From: Streptomyces sp. JH34
GTDB lineage: Bacteria > Actinomycetota > Actinomycetes > Streptomycetales > Streptomycetaceae
DNA length: 64,000 bases
NCBI RefSeq assembly: GCF_029428875.1
Contig: NZ_JAJSOO010000001.1
Location: 4,278,001-4,342,000 of the forward strand
Direction of reading: 5' to 3'
Below, piece after piece: positions 42,265-49,890 of the stretch (the first letter of the stretch is position 1; every line of letters starts with the position of its first letter). A program made the position numbers and the translations under genes. The notes below the pieces were generated by a model. That model saw only the letters and a list, made by a program, of their open reading frames with translations, ran no database searches and was not told the DNA's origin.

Positions 42265-42295
42265 GGGCCGGTACCCGCGGTGCGGGTACCGGCCC
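42265..42295. terminator. Bidirectional terminator between cfa and the ABC permease
   Basis: A perfect 14-bp stem GGGCCGGTACCCGC with its complement and loop GGT, 16 bases after cfa and 15 bases beyond the end of the convergent permease gene. Confidence 0.85.
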
Positions 42296-42309
42296 TGCCC
42301 CCTGTGCGA

Positions 42310-44847
42310 CTACTCCGTCTTGATCGCGGTCAGCATGTTCAGCTTCGCGCCGGAACGGGCCGGCCACAGCGAGGCCAGCACACCCACGAGTCCTGCCAGC
42401 ACCAGGAAGAGCGCGAGCCGGTCCCAGGGGATGACCAGGGCGTAGCCGGGGATGGAGGCGGACAGGCTCTTGCCGATCGCCCAGCCGATGAACGTACCGA
42501 GGGCGACTCCGACCACCGCTCCGAAGAGCGAGATGACGACGGCCTCCAGGCGGATCATGCGCTTGACCCTGCGCCGGTCCAGGCCGATCGCCCGCAGCAT
42601 GCCGATCTCCTGCTGGCGTTCGAAGACCGACATGGCCAGCGTGTTGACCACACCGAGGACGGCGATCACCAGGGCCATCGCCAGCAGGCCGTACATGATG
42701 TTCAGCGCGGTGTTGATGAACCCGCCGAACATGTCCCGGATGCCCTGGCGGTCCATGACGCTCATCGCGGGGTTGTCGCCGAGCGCCTTGACCACGGCTG
42801 CCTCGTTGGCGTCGCTCTGGCCGCCCTCCATGGTCAGCCACACCTCGCGGATGTCGGCGGCGCTCTCGTGCGGGGTGGCGACGGTCTCGGAGATCAGGAC
42901 CGGGGAGAGGAACTCGTTGCCCTCGTAGAGCGCCCCGACCTTCAGGGTCTCCTTCTTCTCGTCCTGGAACGTCACGGGGACGCTGTCGCCGGTCTTCCAG
43001 CCGTGGGACTTCGCGGTCTTGCGGTCGACGGCGATCTCGCCGTCCTTCAGCGAGGACAGCGACCCGGAGACCGTCTTCAGGTCGAAGACCTTCTCGACGT
43101 CGCCCGGGGTGACGCCGGAGGCCGAGACGCCCTCCTCGCCCTTACCGCCGACGGTGAGCCAGACGGACCGCTGGGGAGAGGCCGCCGCGACGCCGTCGGC
43201 CTTGCGCAGGGCGGTGAGAGCCGTCTCGTCGAGCGAGTCCCCGCTGGCCATCGAGACCATGTAGTCGGCCCGGATGTTGTCCGTGGTCATCTTGTCGATG
43301 GCCTGGCCGAGCGTGACACCGAGCACGGAGATACCGGTGACCAGGGTGAGCCCGATCGCCAGGGCGGAGGCGGTGGCTCCGGTACGCCGCGGATTGCGGA
43401 CCGCGTTCTGCGCCGCCAGCTTGCCGGATACCCCGAAGAGCTTCCGCAGCAGCGGACGCGCCAGGGCGATCACCGGACGGGAGAGCAGCGGGATGAGGAC
43501 GATGACACCGATGAGGGTGAGGAAGGCGCCGCCGCCGAGGAGCCACCGGCCGTTCTCGTCGCCCTGGGCGGCACCGGCCACGATCAGGGCGGAACCGAGG
43601 AGGGTGAGCACGGCGCCGAAGGAGTTGCGTACGACCAGCGACTTGGTGGTGGCCACCGCGTGCACGCTGCTCATCGCCGCCACCGGCGGGATCTTGGCGG
43701 CCCTGCGGGCGGGCAGCCAGGCGGCGAACACGGTGATCAGCACGCCGACGGCGAACGCGGAGAGGACCGCGGTGGGGGACACGACCAGCGGGCCGGCCGG
43801 GATCTTCCCGCCGAACATGCCCATCGCGGAGCGCAGTCCCACCGCGAGGCCCACGCCGAGGACGAAGCCGATCACCGAGGCGACCAGGCCGACCACACCG
43901 GCTTCGAGCAGGATGGCCCGCTTGACCTGCCTGCGGGAGGCGCCGACGGCGCGCATCAGGGCGAGTTCCTTGGTGCGCTGGGCGATCAGCATGGTGAAGG
44001 TGTTGGCGATCAGGAACACGCCGACGAAGAGCGCGATGGCCGCGAAGGCGAGCAGCATCGCGTTGAGGCTCTTGAGACCGGACTCGGTCATCTTCGCCTC
44101 CTCGTCCGCGAGGTCCGCGCCCGTCTTGGCCTCGGCGGTCTTGGGGATGAGGGGCTTCACGGCGTCGAGGAGCTTCTGGTCGGACGTACCCGCCGCGGCC
44201 GACACGGTGACGTCGCTGAACTCGCCGGGCCGCAGGTACAGCCGCTGGGCGACCTCGGTGTCGAAGAGGACCAGGCTGCCGCCCGCGTTGACCGCGCCGT
44301 CCTCGGTGGTGAAGATCCCGGAGAGGGAGTACTCCTTCACCGGTCCGTTCGTCGCGACCCGCACCGGCTCGCCCACGCGGTACTCGCCCTTGGCGGCGGT
44401 CTCCTTGTCGAGGGCGACCTGGCCGGCCTTCACCGGTCCCGTGCCGTCGGTGAACGCGTACTGGGGGTCCTTGCCGCCGGCCCCGGGGGAGAAGTTGGAT
44501 CCGGTGTTGGACCAGCCGTCGCCGATGAGCTTGCCGCCGGTGTCGGCTACGCCGGCGAACCCGTTGACGCGTCCGGTGGCCCCGGCCACCCCGTCGAGGC
44601 CCTTGATCTTCTCGAGGGTGGCCTCGTCGATGCCGTCGGCCTGGTCGTCGCCGCGCTGGGCCCAGGTCTTGACGGCGACGGCGACGTCGTCGTAGCTCTT
44701 GGCGGACTGGTTGCGGAAGGCGTTGCCGAGGGTGTCGGTGAAGACGAGGGTGCCGGAGACGAACGCTACGCCGAGCATGACGGCGAGCACGGTCATCAGC
44801 AGCCTGGCCTTGTGCGCGAGCACATTGCGCAGGGCGGTACGGAACAT
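42310..44847 (-). CDS. ABC transporter permease, FtsX/MacB type with two FtsX domains
   Basis: An 845-residue permease of the same plan as the one at 9849-12431: N-terminal helix (LLMTVLAVMLGVAF), MacB-like extracytoplasmic region, FtsX unit (QRTKELALMRAVGASRRQV), central helices, second extracytoplasmic region, and C-terminal FtsX unit (ERQQEIGMLRAIGLDRRRV). It partners the ATPase encoded 57 bases upstream on the minus strand. Probably exports or senses envelope-active compounds; substrate unknown. Confidence 0.92.
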   Translation of the reverse strand: MFRTALRNVLAHKARLLMTVLAVMLGVAFVSGTLVFTDTLGNAFRNQSAKSYDDVAVAVKTWAQRGDDQADGIDEATLEKIKGLDGVAGATGRVNGFAGVADTGGKLIGDGWSNTGSNFSPGAGGKDPQYAFTDGTGPVKAGQVALDKETAAKGEYRVGEPVRVATNGPVKEYSLSGIFTTEDGAVNAGGSLVLFDTEVAQRLYLRPGEFSDVTVSAAAGTSDQKLLDAVKPLIPKTAEAKTGADLADEEAKMTESGLKSLNAMLLAFAAIALFVGVFLIANTFTMLIAQRTKELALMRAVGASRRQVKRAILLEAGVVGLVASVIGFVLGVGLAVGLRSAMGMFGGKIPAGPLVVSPTAVLSAFAVGVLITVFAAWLPARRAAKIPPVAAMSSVHAVATTKSLVVRNSFGAVLTLLGSALIVAGAAQGDENGRWLLGGGAFLTLIGVIVLIPLLSRPVIALARPLLRKLFGVSGKLAAQNAVRNPRRTGATASALAIGLTLVTGISVLGVTLGQAIDKMTTDNIRADYMVSMASGDSLDETALTALRKADGVAAASPQRSVWLTVGGKGEEGVSASGVTPGDVEKVFDLKTVSGSLSSLKDGEIAVDRKTAKSHGWKTGDSVPVTFQDEKKETLKVGALYEGNEFLSPVLISETVATPHESAADIREVWLTMEGGQSDANEAAVVKALGDNPAMSVMDRQGIRDMFGGFINTALNIMYGLLAMALVIAVLGVVNTLAMSVFERQQEIGMLRAIGLDRRRVKRMIRLEAVVISLFGAVVGVALGTFIGWAIGKSLSASIPGYALVIPWDRLALFLVLAGLVGVLASLWPARSGAKLNMLTAIKTE

Positions 44848-44904
44848 GTCTGTGTGTCCTGGGATGGGTTCCGGAAGGGGGGAGGGGAGCGGCGGCGGGC
44901 CGCG

Positions 44905-45672
44905 TCAGCTGGTGCGGCCCTTCGCGTCGAACGCCTTCATCCGGTCGAGGACCCCGTCGGCGGTGGGGTTCATCATCTGGTCGACGACCGCGCCGTCCGC
45001 GAGGAAGACCACGCGGTCCGCGTAGGAGGCGGCCACCGGGTCGTGGGTCACCATCACCACGGTCTGGCCGAGCTCGCGCACCGAGTTGCGCAGGAAACCG
45101 AGGACCTCGGCGCCGGAGCGGGAGTCGAGGTTGCCGGTCGGCTCGTCACCGAAGATGATCTCCGGCTGCGAGGCCAGGGCGCGTGCCACCGCCACGCGCT
45201 GCTGCTGGCCGCCGGAGAGCTCCGTGGGACGGTGCTTCAGCCGCTCCGAGAGGCCCACCATGTCGATGACCTTCTGCAGCCAGGCGGCGTCCGGCTTACG
45301 GCCCGCGATGTCCATCGGCAGGGTGATGTTCTCCAGCGCGGTCAGCGTGGGGAGCAGGTTGAAGGCCTGGAAGATGAAGCCGATCTTGTCCCGGCGCAGC
45401 TGGGTGAGCTGCTTGTCCTTCAGTGTCCCCAGCTCGGTCTCGCCGATGCGCACGGAGCCGCTGCTGAAGCTGTCGAGACCGGCCACGCAGTGCATCAGCG
45501 TGGACTTGCCGGAGCCCGACGGGCCCATGATCGCGGTGAATTCGCCCTGCGGGAAGTCCACGGTCACCCGGTCGAGGGCGACGACCTGGGTCTCACCCTG
45601 GCCGTAGACCTTCGACAGCTCCGTGGCGCGGGCGGCGACCGCGGTGGTGCGGTGAACGGTGGTGGTGGTCAC
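44905..45672 (-). CDS. ABC transporter ATP-binding protein (MacB/LolD-like)
   Basis: A 255-residue ATPase: Walker A GPSGSGKST, signature LSGGQQQR, Walker B IIFGDEPT, switch MVTHDP. It is very similar to the ATPase at 9064-9852, including the C-terminal DRMKAFDAKGRTS / DRMKDFDARGRTS endings, which points to duplication of a whole transporter. GTG start. It is the first gene of the pair with the permease. Confidence 0.93.
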   Translation of the reverse strand: MTTTTVHRTTAVAARATELSKVYGQGETQVVALDRVTVDFPQGEFTAIMGPSGSGKSTLMHCVAGLDSFSSGSVRIGETELGTLKDKQLTQLRRDKIGFIFQAFNLLPTLTALENITLPMDIAGRKPDAAWLQKVIDMVGLSERLKHRPTELSGGQQQRVAVARALASQPEIIFGDEPTGNLDSRSGAEVLGFLRNSVRELGQTVVMVTHDPVAASYADRVVFLADGAVVDQMMNPTADGVLDRMKAFDAKGRTS

Positions 45673-45863
45673 AGGGGTACTCCAGGTTCGGACGAGAGGT
45701 TCGCGGGGACCCCTCCATCCTCGCCGCCGCGCCGTGCCGGGTCGTCAGTCCTCGTGCCCGTTCCCGGGGCCCTCTTGAGTCGCACCCGCCGACCGGTCGC
45801 GTAGTCCTGAGGTAGGAGGCCGACCCCGAGTCCGCCCGGGCCCCAGCGGGGAGGGGCGGTTGA

Positions 45864-46022
45864 TCAGCGGGGGACCAGGCGGGCCGCCGCGTCCTCGAAG
45901 CCCGGGGCCGAGCCGTCGGCGACCGTCGTCAGCAGAGTGCGGGCCGCATGGGTGCCGTAGGCGGGGATGTCCCTGCTCAGCGCGGTCAGCGGGGGACCGT
46001 ACGACGCGGGAGTGCCACCGGC
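45864..46022 (-). pseudogene. Remnant of a LacI-family regulator (C-terminal end)
   Basis: The minus-strand frame TPASYGPPLTALSRDIPAYGTHAARTLL...FEDAAARLVPR resembles only the last 50 residues of LacI-type sugar regulators (the PLTT-R-x-GxxAARxLL region). The helix-turn-helix and most of the ligand domain are missing; upstream the sequence changes to unrelated bases. It faces head-to-head a truncated beta-mannosidase-like fragment. Confidence 0.55.
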
Positions 46023-46067
46023 ACGGCACGACGTCACCCTCACACAGGGTGACGAAAAAGGTGTCGG

Positions 46068-46282
46068 GTACCGGGCCACGGTGACGGCGCTGACACTGCT
46101 GCGCGACCTCGCACTCTTCCCCGACCGGCTGGATCCGGGGGGCCGAGGTGGACGACATGCTGGTCACCCTGCTGCCCGGTGAGAGCGCCGTCTTCCACGT
46201 GACGGGGGCGGTGCTGAAGGACCCGGAAGCACCGGGATCCCGGCCCGTCCTCCGGTGCGTCAACGACCTCGTCGACGGGTGA
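46068..46282 (+). pseudogene. Remnant of a GH2 beta-mannosidase-like gene (C-terminal end, frameshifted)
   Basis: YRATVTALTLLRDLALFPDRLDPG (first frame) continues in another frame as AEVDDMLVTLLPGESAVFHVTG...PVLRCVNDLV, the typical end of GH2 beta-mannosidases. The frame changes at a run of six G (46137-46142), consistent with a one-base insertion. All catalytic domains are absent. Confidence 0.6.
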
Positions 46283-46474
46283 GGCGGCGGGCCTCCGGCG
46301 GACGGTGGCGCGCCCCGTGGCGGATGAGCCGCAGGAGTGCGGCGAGTTTCCGTCATTCCCGTTTGCCGGGGTTCGTCCCGCTCCACCGGGCGGGGCGTGT
46401 GCTGACGGGGTGGGCGGCATCTGACGGACCCTCACACGATCAATAAAATAAGACAACATCGAGTGGGTGTTCCG

Positions 46475-46502
46475 CTGTTCGAGGGATGCCCCCGGATAGG
46501 GT
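46475..46502 (+). promoter_or_regulatory. Candidate bldA promoter
   Basis: CTGTTC (46475-46480) and TAGGGT (46497-46502), spacer 16, end 30 bases before the tRNA. A notably A/T-rich patch (CAATAAAATAAGAC) lies upstream at 46441. Confidence 0.45.
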
Positions 46503-46532
46503 CATGTGCCAAACGCGGAGTCGCGCGCCCAT

Positions 46533-46619
46533 GCCCGGGTGGTGGAACGCAGACACGGCGAGCTTAAACCTCGCTGCCTCCTCGGGGGCGTGCCGGTTCG
46601 AGTCCGGCTCCGGGCACCA
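46533..46619 (+). tRNA. bldA: tRNA-Leu(UAA), bldA
   Basis: An 87-nt class II tRNA with encoded CCA. Acceptor stem GCCCGGG pairs with TCCGGGC (one G-U). The anticodon stem GCGAG/CTCGC encloses loop CTTAAAC with anticodon TAA at 46565-46567. The variable arm (TGCCTCCTCGGGGGCG region) is long, as in leucine tRNAs, and the T-arm contains GGTTCGAGTCC. Established knowledge: in Streptomyces this is bldA, the only tRNA that efficiently reads the rare UUA codon, and it controls aerial growth and secondary metabolism. No other tRNA is clustered with it. Confidence 0.97.
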
Positions 46620-46940
46620 CCCGCGCCGTCGGCTGAGCCGGCCCGGCCTCCCGTCACCTCGAATGCTCCGCGGTCCCGATGCGAGCGTCACCTGCCTGCG
46701 ACCGCCCCCTGCGGCGGAGCGGCCGCGCGGTCGCGCTGTCACTGTGCGTACAAGGCGGCTGGTCCGCGCGGTCTGACCGCGCTTCCCGGATCCGGGCGGG
46801 TCATGCCTGGATCCGGGGGAAATCCGGGCCCGCAGGGGATGGATCTTCTCTCAAAGATCCTCCTCTGGCACTAGCGCCATTGTTTTGCCTACCCATTACT
46901 CTTGTGGGAAGGCCACGCACGGTGGCCATGGAGGAGTGAG
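46620..46940 (+). other. Gene-free region between bldA and the Bax-inhibitor-1 gene
   Basis: A 321-base region. It contains repeated ATCCGGG elements near 46795-46830 and a hairpin GGATCTT-CTCTCA-AAGATCC at 46841-46860. GGAGGAG lies at 46930-46936 for the next gene. No coding signal was seen. Confidence 0.5.
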
Positions 46941-47825
46941 ATGAGGAGCAGCAACCCGGTCTTCTCGCGACGGGGGTTCAGCCGCGACAACGGCTACGCG
47001 GGCTTCAACGCGGCGCCGCAGGCCGGGGCCGCCGCAGCGGGTGCCAACCCGTACGCGCAGGGCACCGCCAACCCGTACGCCACGAACCCCTACGCCCAGC
47101 AGGACACCCAGTACGGCGCCCCGCAGGCGCCCGCGCGCTCCGGCGCGATGACGATCGACGACGTCGTCACGCGTACGGCCATGACGCTGGGCACCGTGGT
47201 GCTCACCGCCGCGCTCTCCTGGGCCCTGCTGCCGGTCGACGAGGCCAACCTCGGCAAGTCCTACGGCATCGCCATCGGCGCGGCCCTGGTGGCCTTCGTC
47301 TTCGCGATGATCCAGTCGTTCAAGCGCAAGGCGTCGCCGGCGATCATCCTCGCGTACGCGGCCTTCGAGGGTGTCTTCCTCGGAGTGATCTCCAGCGCGG
47401 TCAGCACCTACATCGGCCCCGGCACGGTGATGCAGGCGGTGATGGGCACCATGTGTGTCTTCGCCGGCGTCCTCATCGCGTACAAGATGCGCTGGATCCG
47501 CGTCACGCGCCGTTTCTACGGCTTCGTGATGGCCGCTGCCATGGGCTTCGTGCTCCTGATGATGGTCAACCTGCTGTTCTCCGTGTTCGGCGGCGGTGAC
47601 GGCCTGGGCTTCCGCAGCGGCGGCCTCGGCATCCTCTTCGGAGTCATCGGCATCATCCTCGGTGCGTGCTTCCTGGCGCTGGACTTCAAGCAGGTCGAGG
47701 ACGGCGTCAACTTCGGCGCACCGCGCGAGGAGTCCTGGCTGGCGGCCTTCGGCCTCACCATGACCCTGGTGTGGATCTACCTGGAGATGCTGCGTCTGCT
47801 CTCCATCCTCAACGGGGACGACTGA
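46941..47825 (+). CDS. Bax inhibitor-1/YccA family membrane protein
   Basis: A 294-residue protein. A cytosolic Asn/Pro/Tyr/Ala-rich N-terminus with NPYA repeats (about 30-75) is followed by seven hydrophobic segments. The family features include AAFEGVFLGVISS and the acidic LALDFKQVEDGVNFGAP near the sixth and seventh segments, where BI-1 proteins hold a di-aspartyl pH sensor. A calcium leak/stress channel role is known for relatives. ATG at 46941 was chosen for its strong GGAGGAG; the frame extends to 46902. Confidence 0.9.
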   Translation: MRSSNPVFSRRGFSRDNGYAGFNAAPQAGAAAAGANPYAQGTANPYATNPYAQQDTQYGAPQAPARSGAMTIDDVVTRTAMTLGTVVLTAALSWALLPVDEANLGKSYGIAIGAALVAFVFAMIQSFKRKASPAIILAYAAFEGVFLGVISSAVSTYIGPGTVMQAVMGTMCVFAGVLIAYKMRWIRVTRRFYGFVMAAAMGFVLLMMVNLLFSVFGGGDGLGFRSGGLGILFGVIGIILGACFLALDFKQVEDGVNFGAPREESWLAAFGLTMTLVWIYLEMLRLLSILNGDD

Positions 47826-47844
47826 CCCCGTAGGCGCGACGACG

Positions 47845-47883
47845 ACGGAACGGCCCGCAGGCACCGCCTGCGGGCCGTTCCGT
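47845..47883. terminator. Strong bidirectional terminator
   Basis: A perfect 18-bp stem (ACGGAACGGCCCGCAGGC and complement, loop ACC) followed by CTTTC, between the convergent Bax-inhibitor-1 and DUF4287 genes. Confidence 0.9.
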
Positions 47884-47907
47884 CTTTCGCGGGGAGGTGC
47901 GGGTGCC

Positions 47908-48138
47908 TCAGAGGAGCTTTCGTGCGGCCCTTCTCAGGTCGTACTCGTGGATGATCGCTTTGGCGTGGCCGTAGGTGAGGTCGTGCTCGCTCCGCAGCCA
48001 GCTGACCTTCTCCTCGAACCGGAAGAGGGAGGGCCCCTCGTCGACGGTGCGGAGCCAGTCCGCGATGTCGCGGCCGGTGCAACGGGGGATCCGGGAGAGC
48101 AGGTTGCGATGGGTTTCTTCGGAGAAGACTTGAGACAT
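47908..48138 (-). CDS. DUF4287 domain protein
   Basis: A 76-residue protein. TGRDIADWLRTVDEGPSLFRFEEKVSWLRSEHDLTYGHAKAIIHEYDLRRA is a DUF4287 domain (helical, often seen in small proteins that may bind DNA or act beside DUF5655). ATG at 48138 gives the expected short form; the longer open frame lies in a region with poor coding character. Function unknown. Confidence 0.8.
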   Translation of the reverse strand: MSQVFSEETHRNLLSRIPRCTGRDIADWLRTVDEGPSLFRFEEKVSWLRSEHDLTYGHAKAIIHEYDLRRAARKLL

Positions 48139-48238
48139 CGGCGCCTCCGACGCAGTACGCGTTGCTGAACCTTCCCGACACCGTGCCCGAGCGTCGGCGC
48201 GTTGGCAACCATCCGGTGGGGGCGCGTAGGGTCGCGGC

Positions 48239-48568
48239 GTGCTCGATACGACCCCACTGATCAACGCCGTGGACCGATTCGCCGACCGCCTGCGGAGTGC
48301 TCCGCAGAGCCGGCTGCAACAGGGTGTGGCCGCCGAAGGGCTGGTGACGGCCAGGGAGCTGTCCGCCCGCGCCCAGCGTGCCGAAGCGCCGGACCGCGAG
48401 CCGAGGATCATGCCGGACGCCGGGATATTCGCGGTCGGTGATCAGCTCGCGGTCGCCGGCAGGGATCTGGCCGTGGCACTGGAAACGGCCTCGTCCCAGG
48501 AGCTGGACGAGGCCGTGCGGTGTGTCGAGGAGGCGGCTGCGCGGGCGTTCGCACCCGGGGCGCGCTAG
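48239..48568 (+). CDS. Hypothetical helical protein
   Basis: A 109-residue soluble, Ala/Glu/Arg-rich, mostly helical protein (LINAVDRFADRLRSAPQSRLQQG). GTG start in a weak context. No family is recognised, but the codon third positions are G/C-rich as expected for a gene. Its stop shares a palindromic CTAG with the stop of the convergent gene, a four-base tail-to-tail overlap. Confidence 0.7.
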   Translation: MLDTTPLINAVDRFADRLRSAPQSRLQQGVAAEGLVTARELSARAQRAEAPDREPRIMPDAGIFAVGDQLAVAGRDLAVALETASSQELDEAVRCVEEAAARAFAPGAR

Positions 48569-49419
48569 AAGGAGGCGATCACGCGGTCGGCGAGGATGTA
48601 GACGTTCTCCTTGCCGCAGGAGAACGTCAGCGCGTAGGCGCCGGAGACCCCGGAACCGCCCAGCAGCACCGGCTGTTCACCGGAGCGCAGCGAGTCGGCG
48701 AGCCGCTCGGCGGTCTCCCGGTGGCCCGGCGTCATGCAGAGCGTGGTGCCGTCGGCGAAGACGTACACATCGAGCGTTCCCAGGGGGCCGGGACGCACGT
48801 CGGTCAGCTCCGTACCGGTGTCGGCGAGCTGCTCGAGGCGGTTCACGGTGCGCTCGTGGTCGGTCACGACCGGTGTCTGCACGGGGACGAAGTCCGGGTG
48901 CGAGGGGTGGCGGCGGCGGGCCGCGGCCAGCTCGGGTGAGTCCTCGGCGAACTCCGCGTACTCCGCGATCTCGGGCAGGTCGGTGAGCTCCGCCAGCTCC
49001 GTCAGCTCGTCCAGGGCCTCATCGGCGTCGAGGCCCATCGCCTCCAGGCCCGTGAAGTCGGTCTGCCGGGGCATGAAGAACGGGACGTCGTCGCCGAGGC
49101 CGCCCAGCAGGGACGGTGCGTCGGCGGCATCACGCGCCTCCTGGGCCGCCCAGAAGGCGCGGGCTTCGGCCAGCTCCCGCTCCCGCTCCTCGGCGAGTGC
49201 TTCGGCGACCGCCGCGCGTATCTCCTCGGCGGATGTGGCGGTGCTCCGGTTCTGCTGCTCGGGGACCGACGCGTGAAGGCTCCGGCCTTCCGCCAGCTCC
49301 GTGCGCAGGGCCGTGACCTGCTTGCGCAGCCCGTGAGCAGCGTGCAGAGCAGCGGCGCCGACAGCCGTGGCAGCGGCGGTGGTCAGCATCAGGGCAAACG
49401 GCATGGCGCTCACTGACAT
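48565..49419 (-). CDS. Membrane-anchored hypothetical protein
   Basis: A 284-residue protein with one N-terminal membrane helix (AMPFALMLTTAAATAVGAAALHAA), a coiled-coil-like charged stretch (about 45-100), a central acidic Glu/Leu-rich run (DELTELAELTDLPEIAEYAEFAED), and a compact C-terminal domain (LGTLDVYVFADGTTLCMTPGHRE ... YALTFSCGKENVYILADRVIASF). The family is not recognised. ATG at 49419 has GGGAG upstream. Confidence 0.75.
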   Translation of the reverse strand: MSVSAMPFALMLTTAAATAVGAAALHAAHGLRKQVTALRTELAEGRSLHASVPEQQNRSTATSAEEIRAAVAEALAEERERELAEARAFWAAQEARDAADAPSLLGGLGDDVPFFMPRQTDFTGLEAMGLDADEALDELTELAELTDLPEIAEYAEFAEDSPELAAARRRHPSHPDFVPVQTPVVTDHERTVNRLEQLADTGTELTDVRPGPLGTLDVYVFADGTTLCMTPGHRETAERLADSLRSGEQPVLLGGSGVSGAYALTFSCGKENVYILADRVIASF

Positions 49420-49564
49420 ACTCCCGGTTTCAATCGACACCCCCGACTTCCTACATCAGCTTGTCTTGTACCGGCACCTGCTGTCAGTGCATTACGTCAC
49501 GAATTGGACAGGACTTTGGGCCCGGTGTTTAGTGCTGTGGCTGGTGTGACCTGCAGAAACGACT

Positions 49565-49597
49565 CTCCCCCGGGACGCAGATCACATCCTGGGGGAG
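49565..49597. terminator. Hairpin in the 49.4-49.9 kb gap
   Basis: CTCCCCCGGGA (49565-49575) pairs with TCCTGGGGGAG (49587-49597) with one G-U. It lies between the divergent start of the membrane-anchored gene and the 101-bp repeats that end the thiolase gene. Confidence 0.5.
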
Positions 49598-49680
49598 ATT
49601 CGGTCACGATCGGAGCTCGGAGGATTCAAGAGGGCCCCCGCGCGGGACGCGAGGGCCCGCCGGACCGTCTCACTTCAGCT

Positions 49681-49890
49681 CAGCCGCTCCGTGTCGGTGG
49701 TCGCGCTGAGCTTCGCCTCCGCTGCGGGCAGGTGCCGCCCTCGTTCCTCGGGCGACCCCGACCCTCCGCTACGGCTCAGCTCAGCCGCTCCGTGTCCGTG
49801 GTCGCGCTGAGCTTCGCCTCCGCTGCGGGCAGGTGCCGCCCTCGTTCCTCGGGCGACCCCGACCCTCCGCTACGGCTCAGCTCAGCCGCT
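49681..49890. repeat. 101-bp tandem duplication next to the thiolase stop
   Basis: A 101-bp unit starting CAGCCGCTCCGTGTC is present twice (49681-49781, 49782-49882) with one difference seen (CGGTGG against CCGTGG). A third partial copy (CAGCCGCTC at 49883) is the end of the thiolase coding sequence. The duplication therefore seems to have grown outward from the 3' end of that gene. It is 436 bases from the next gene's start and otherwise gene-free. Confidence 0.9.

Noticed and set aside
42280..45804. A 1174-codon plus-strand frame across the second ABC transporter
   Set aside because: Antisense shadow spanning two genes and their gap; no domain or start signal.
46040..46742. Several minus- and plus-strand frames around the lacI remnant and bldA
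   Set aside because: No family resemblance and composition typical of noncoding high-GC DNA; two of them cross the tRNA.
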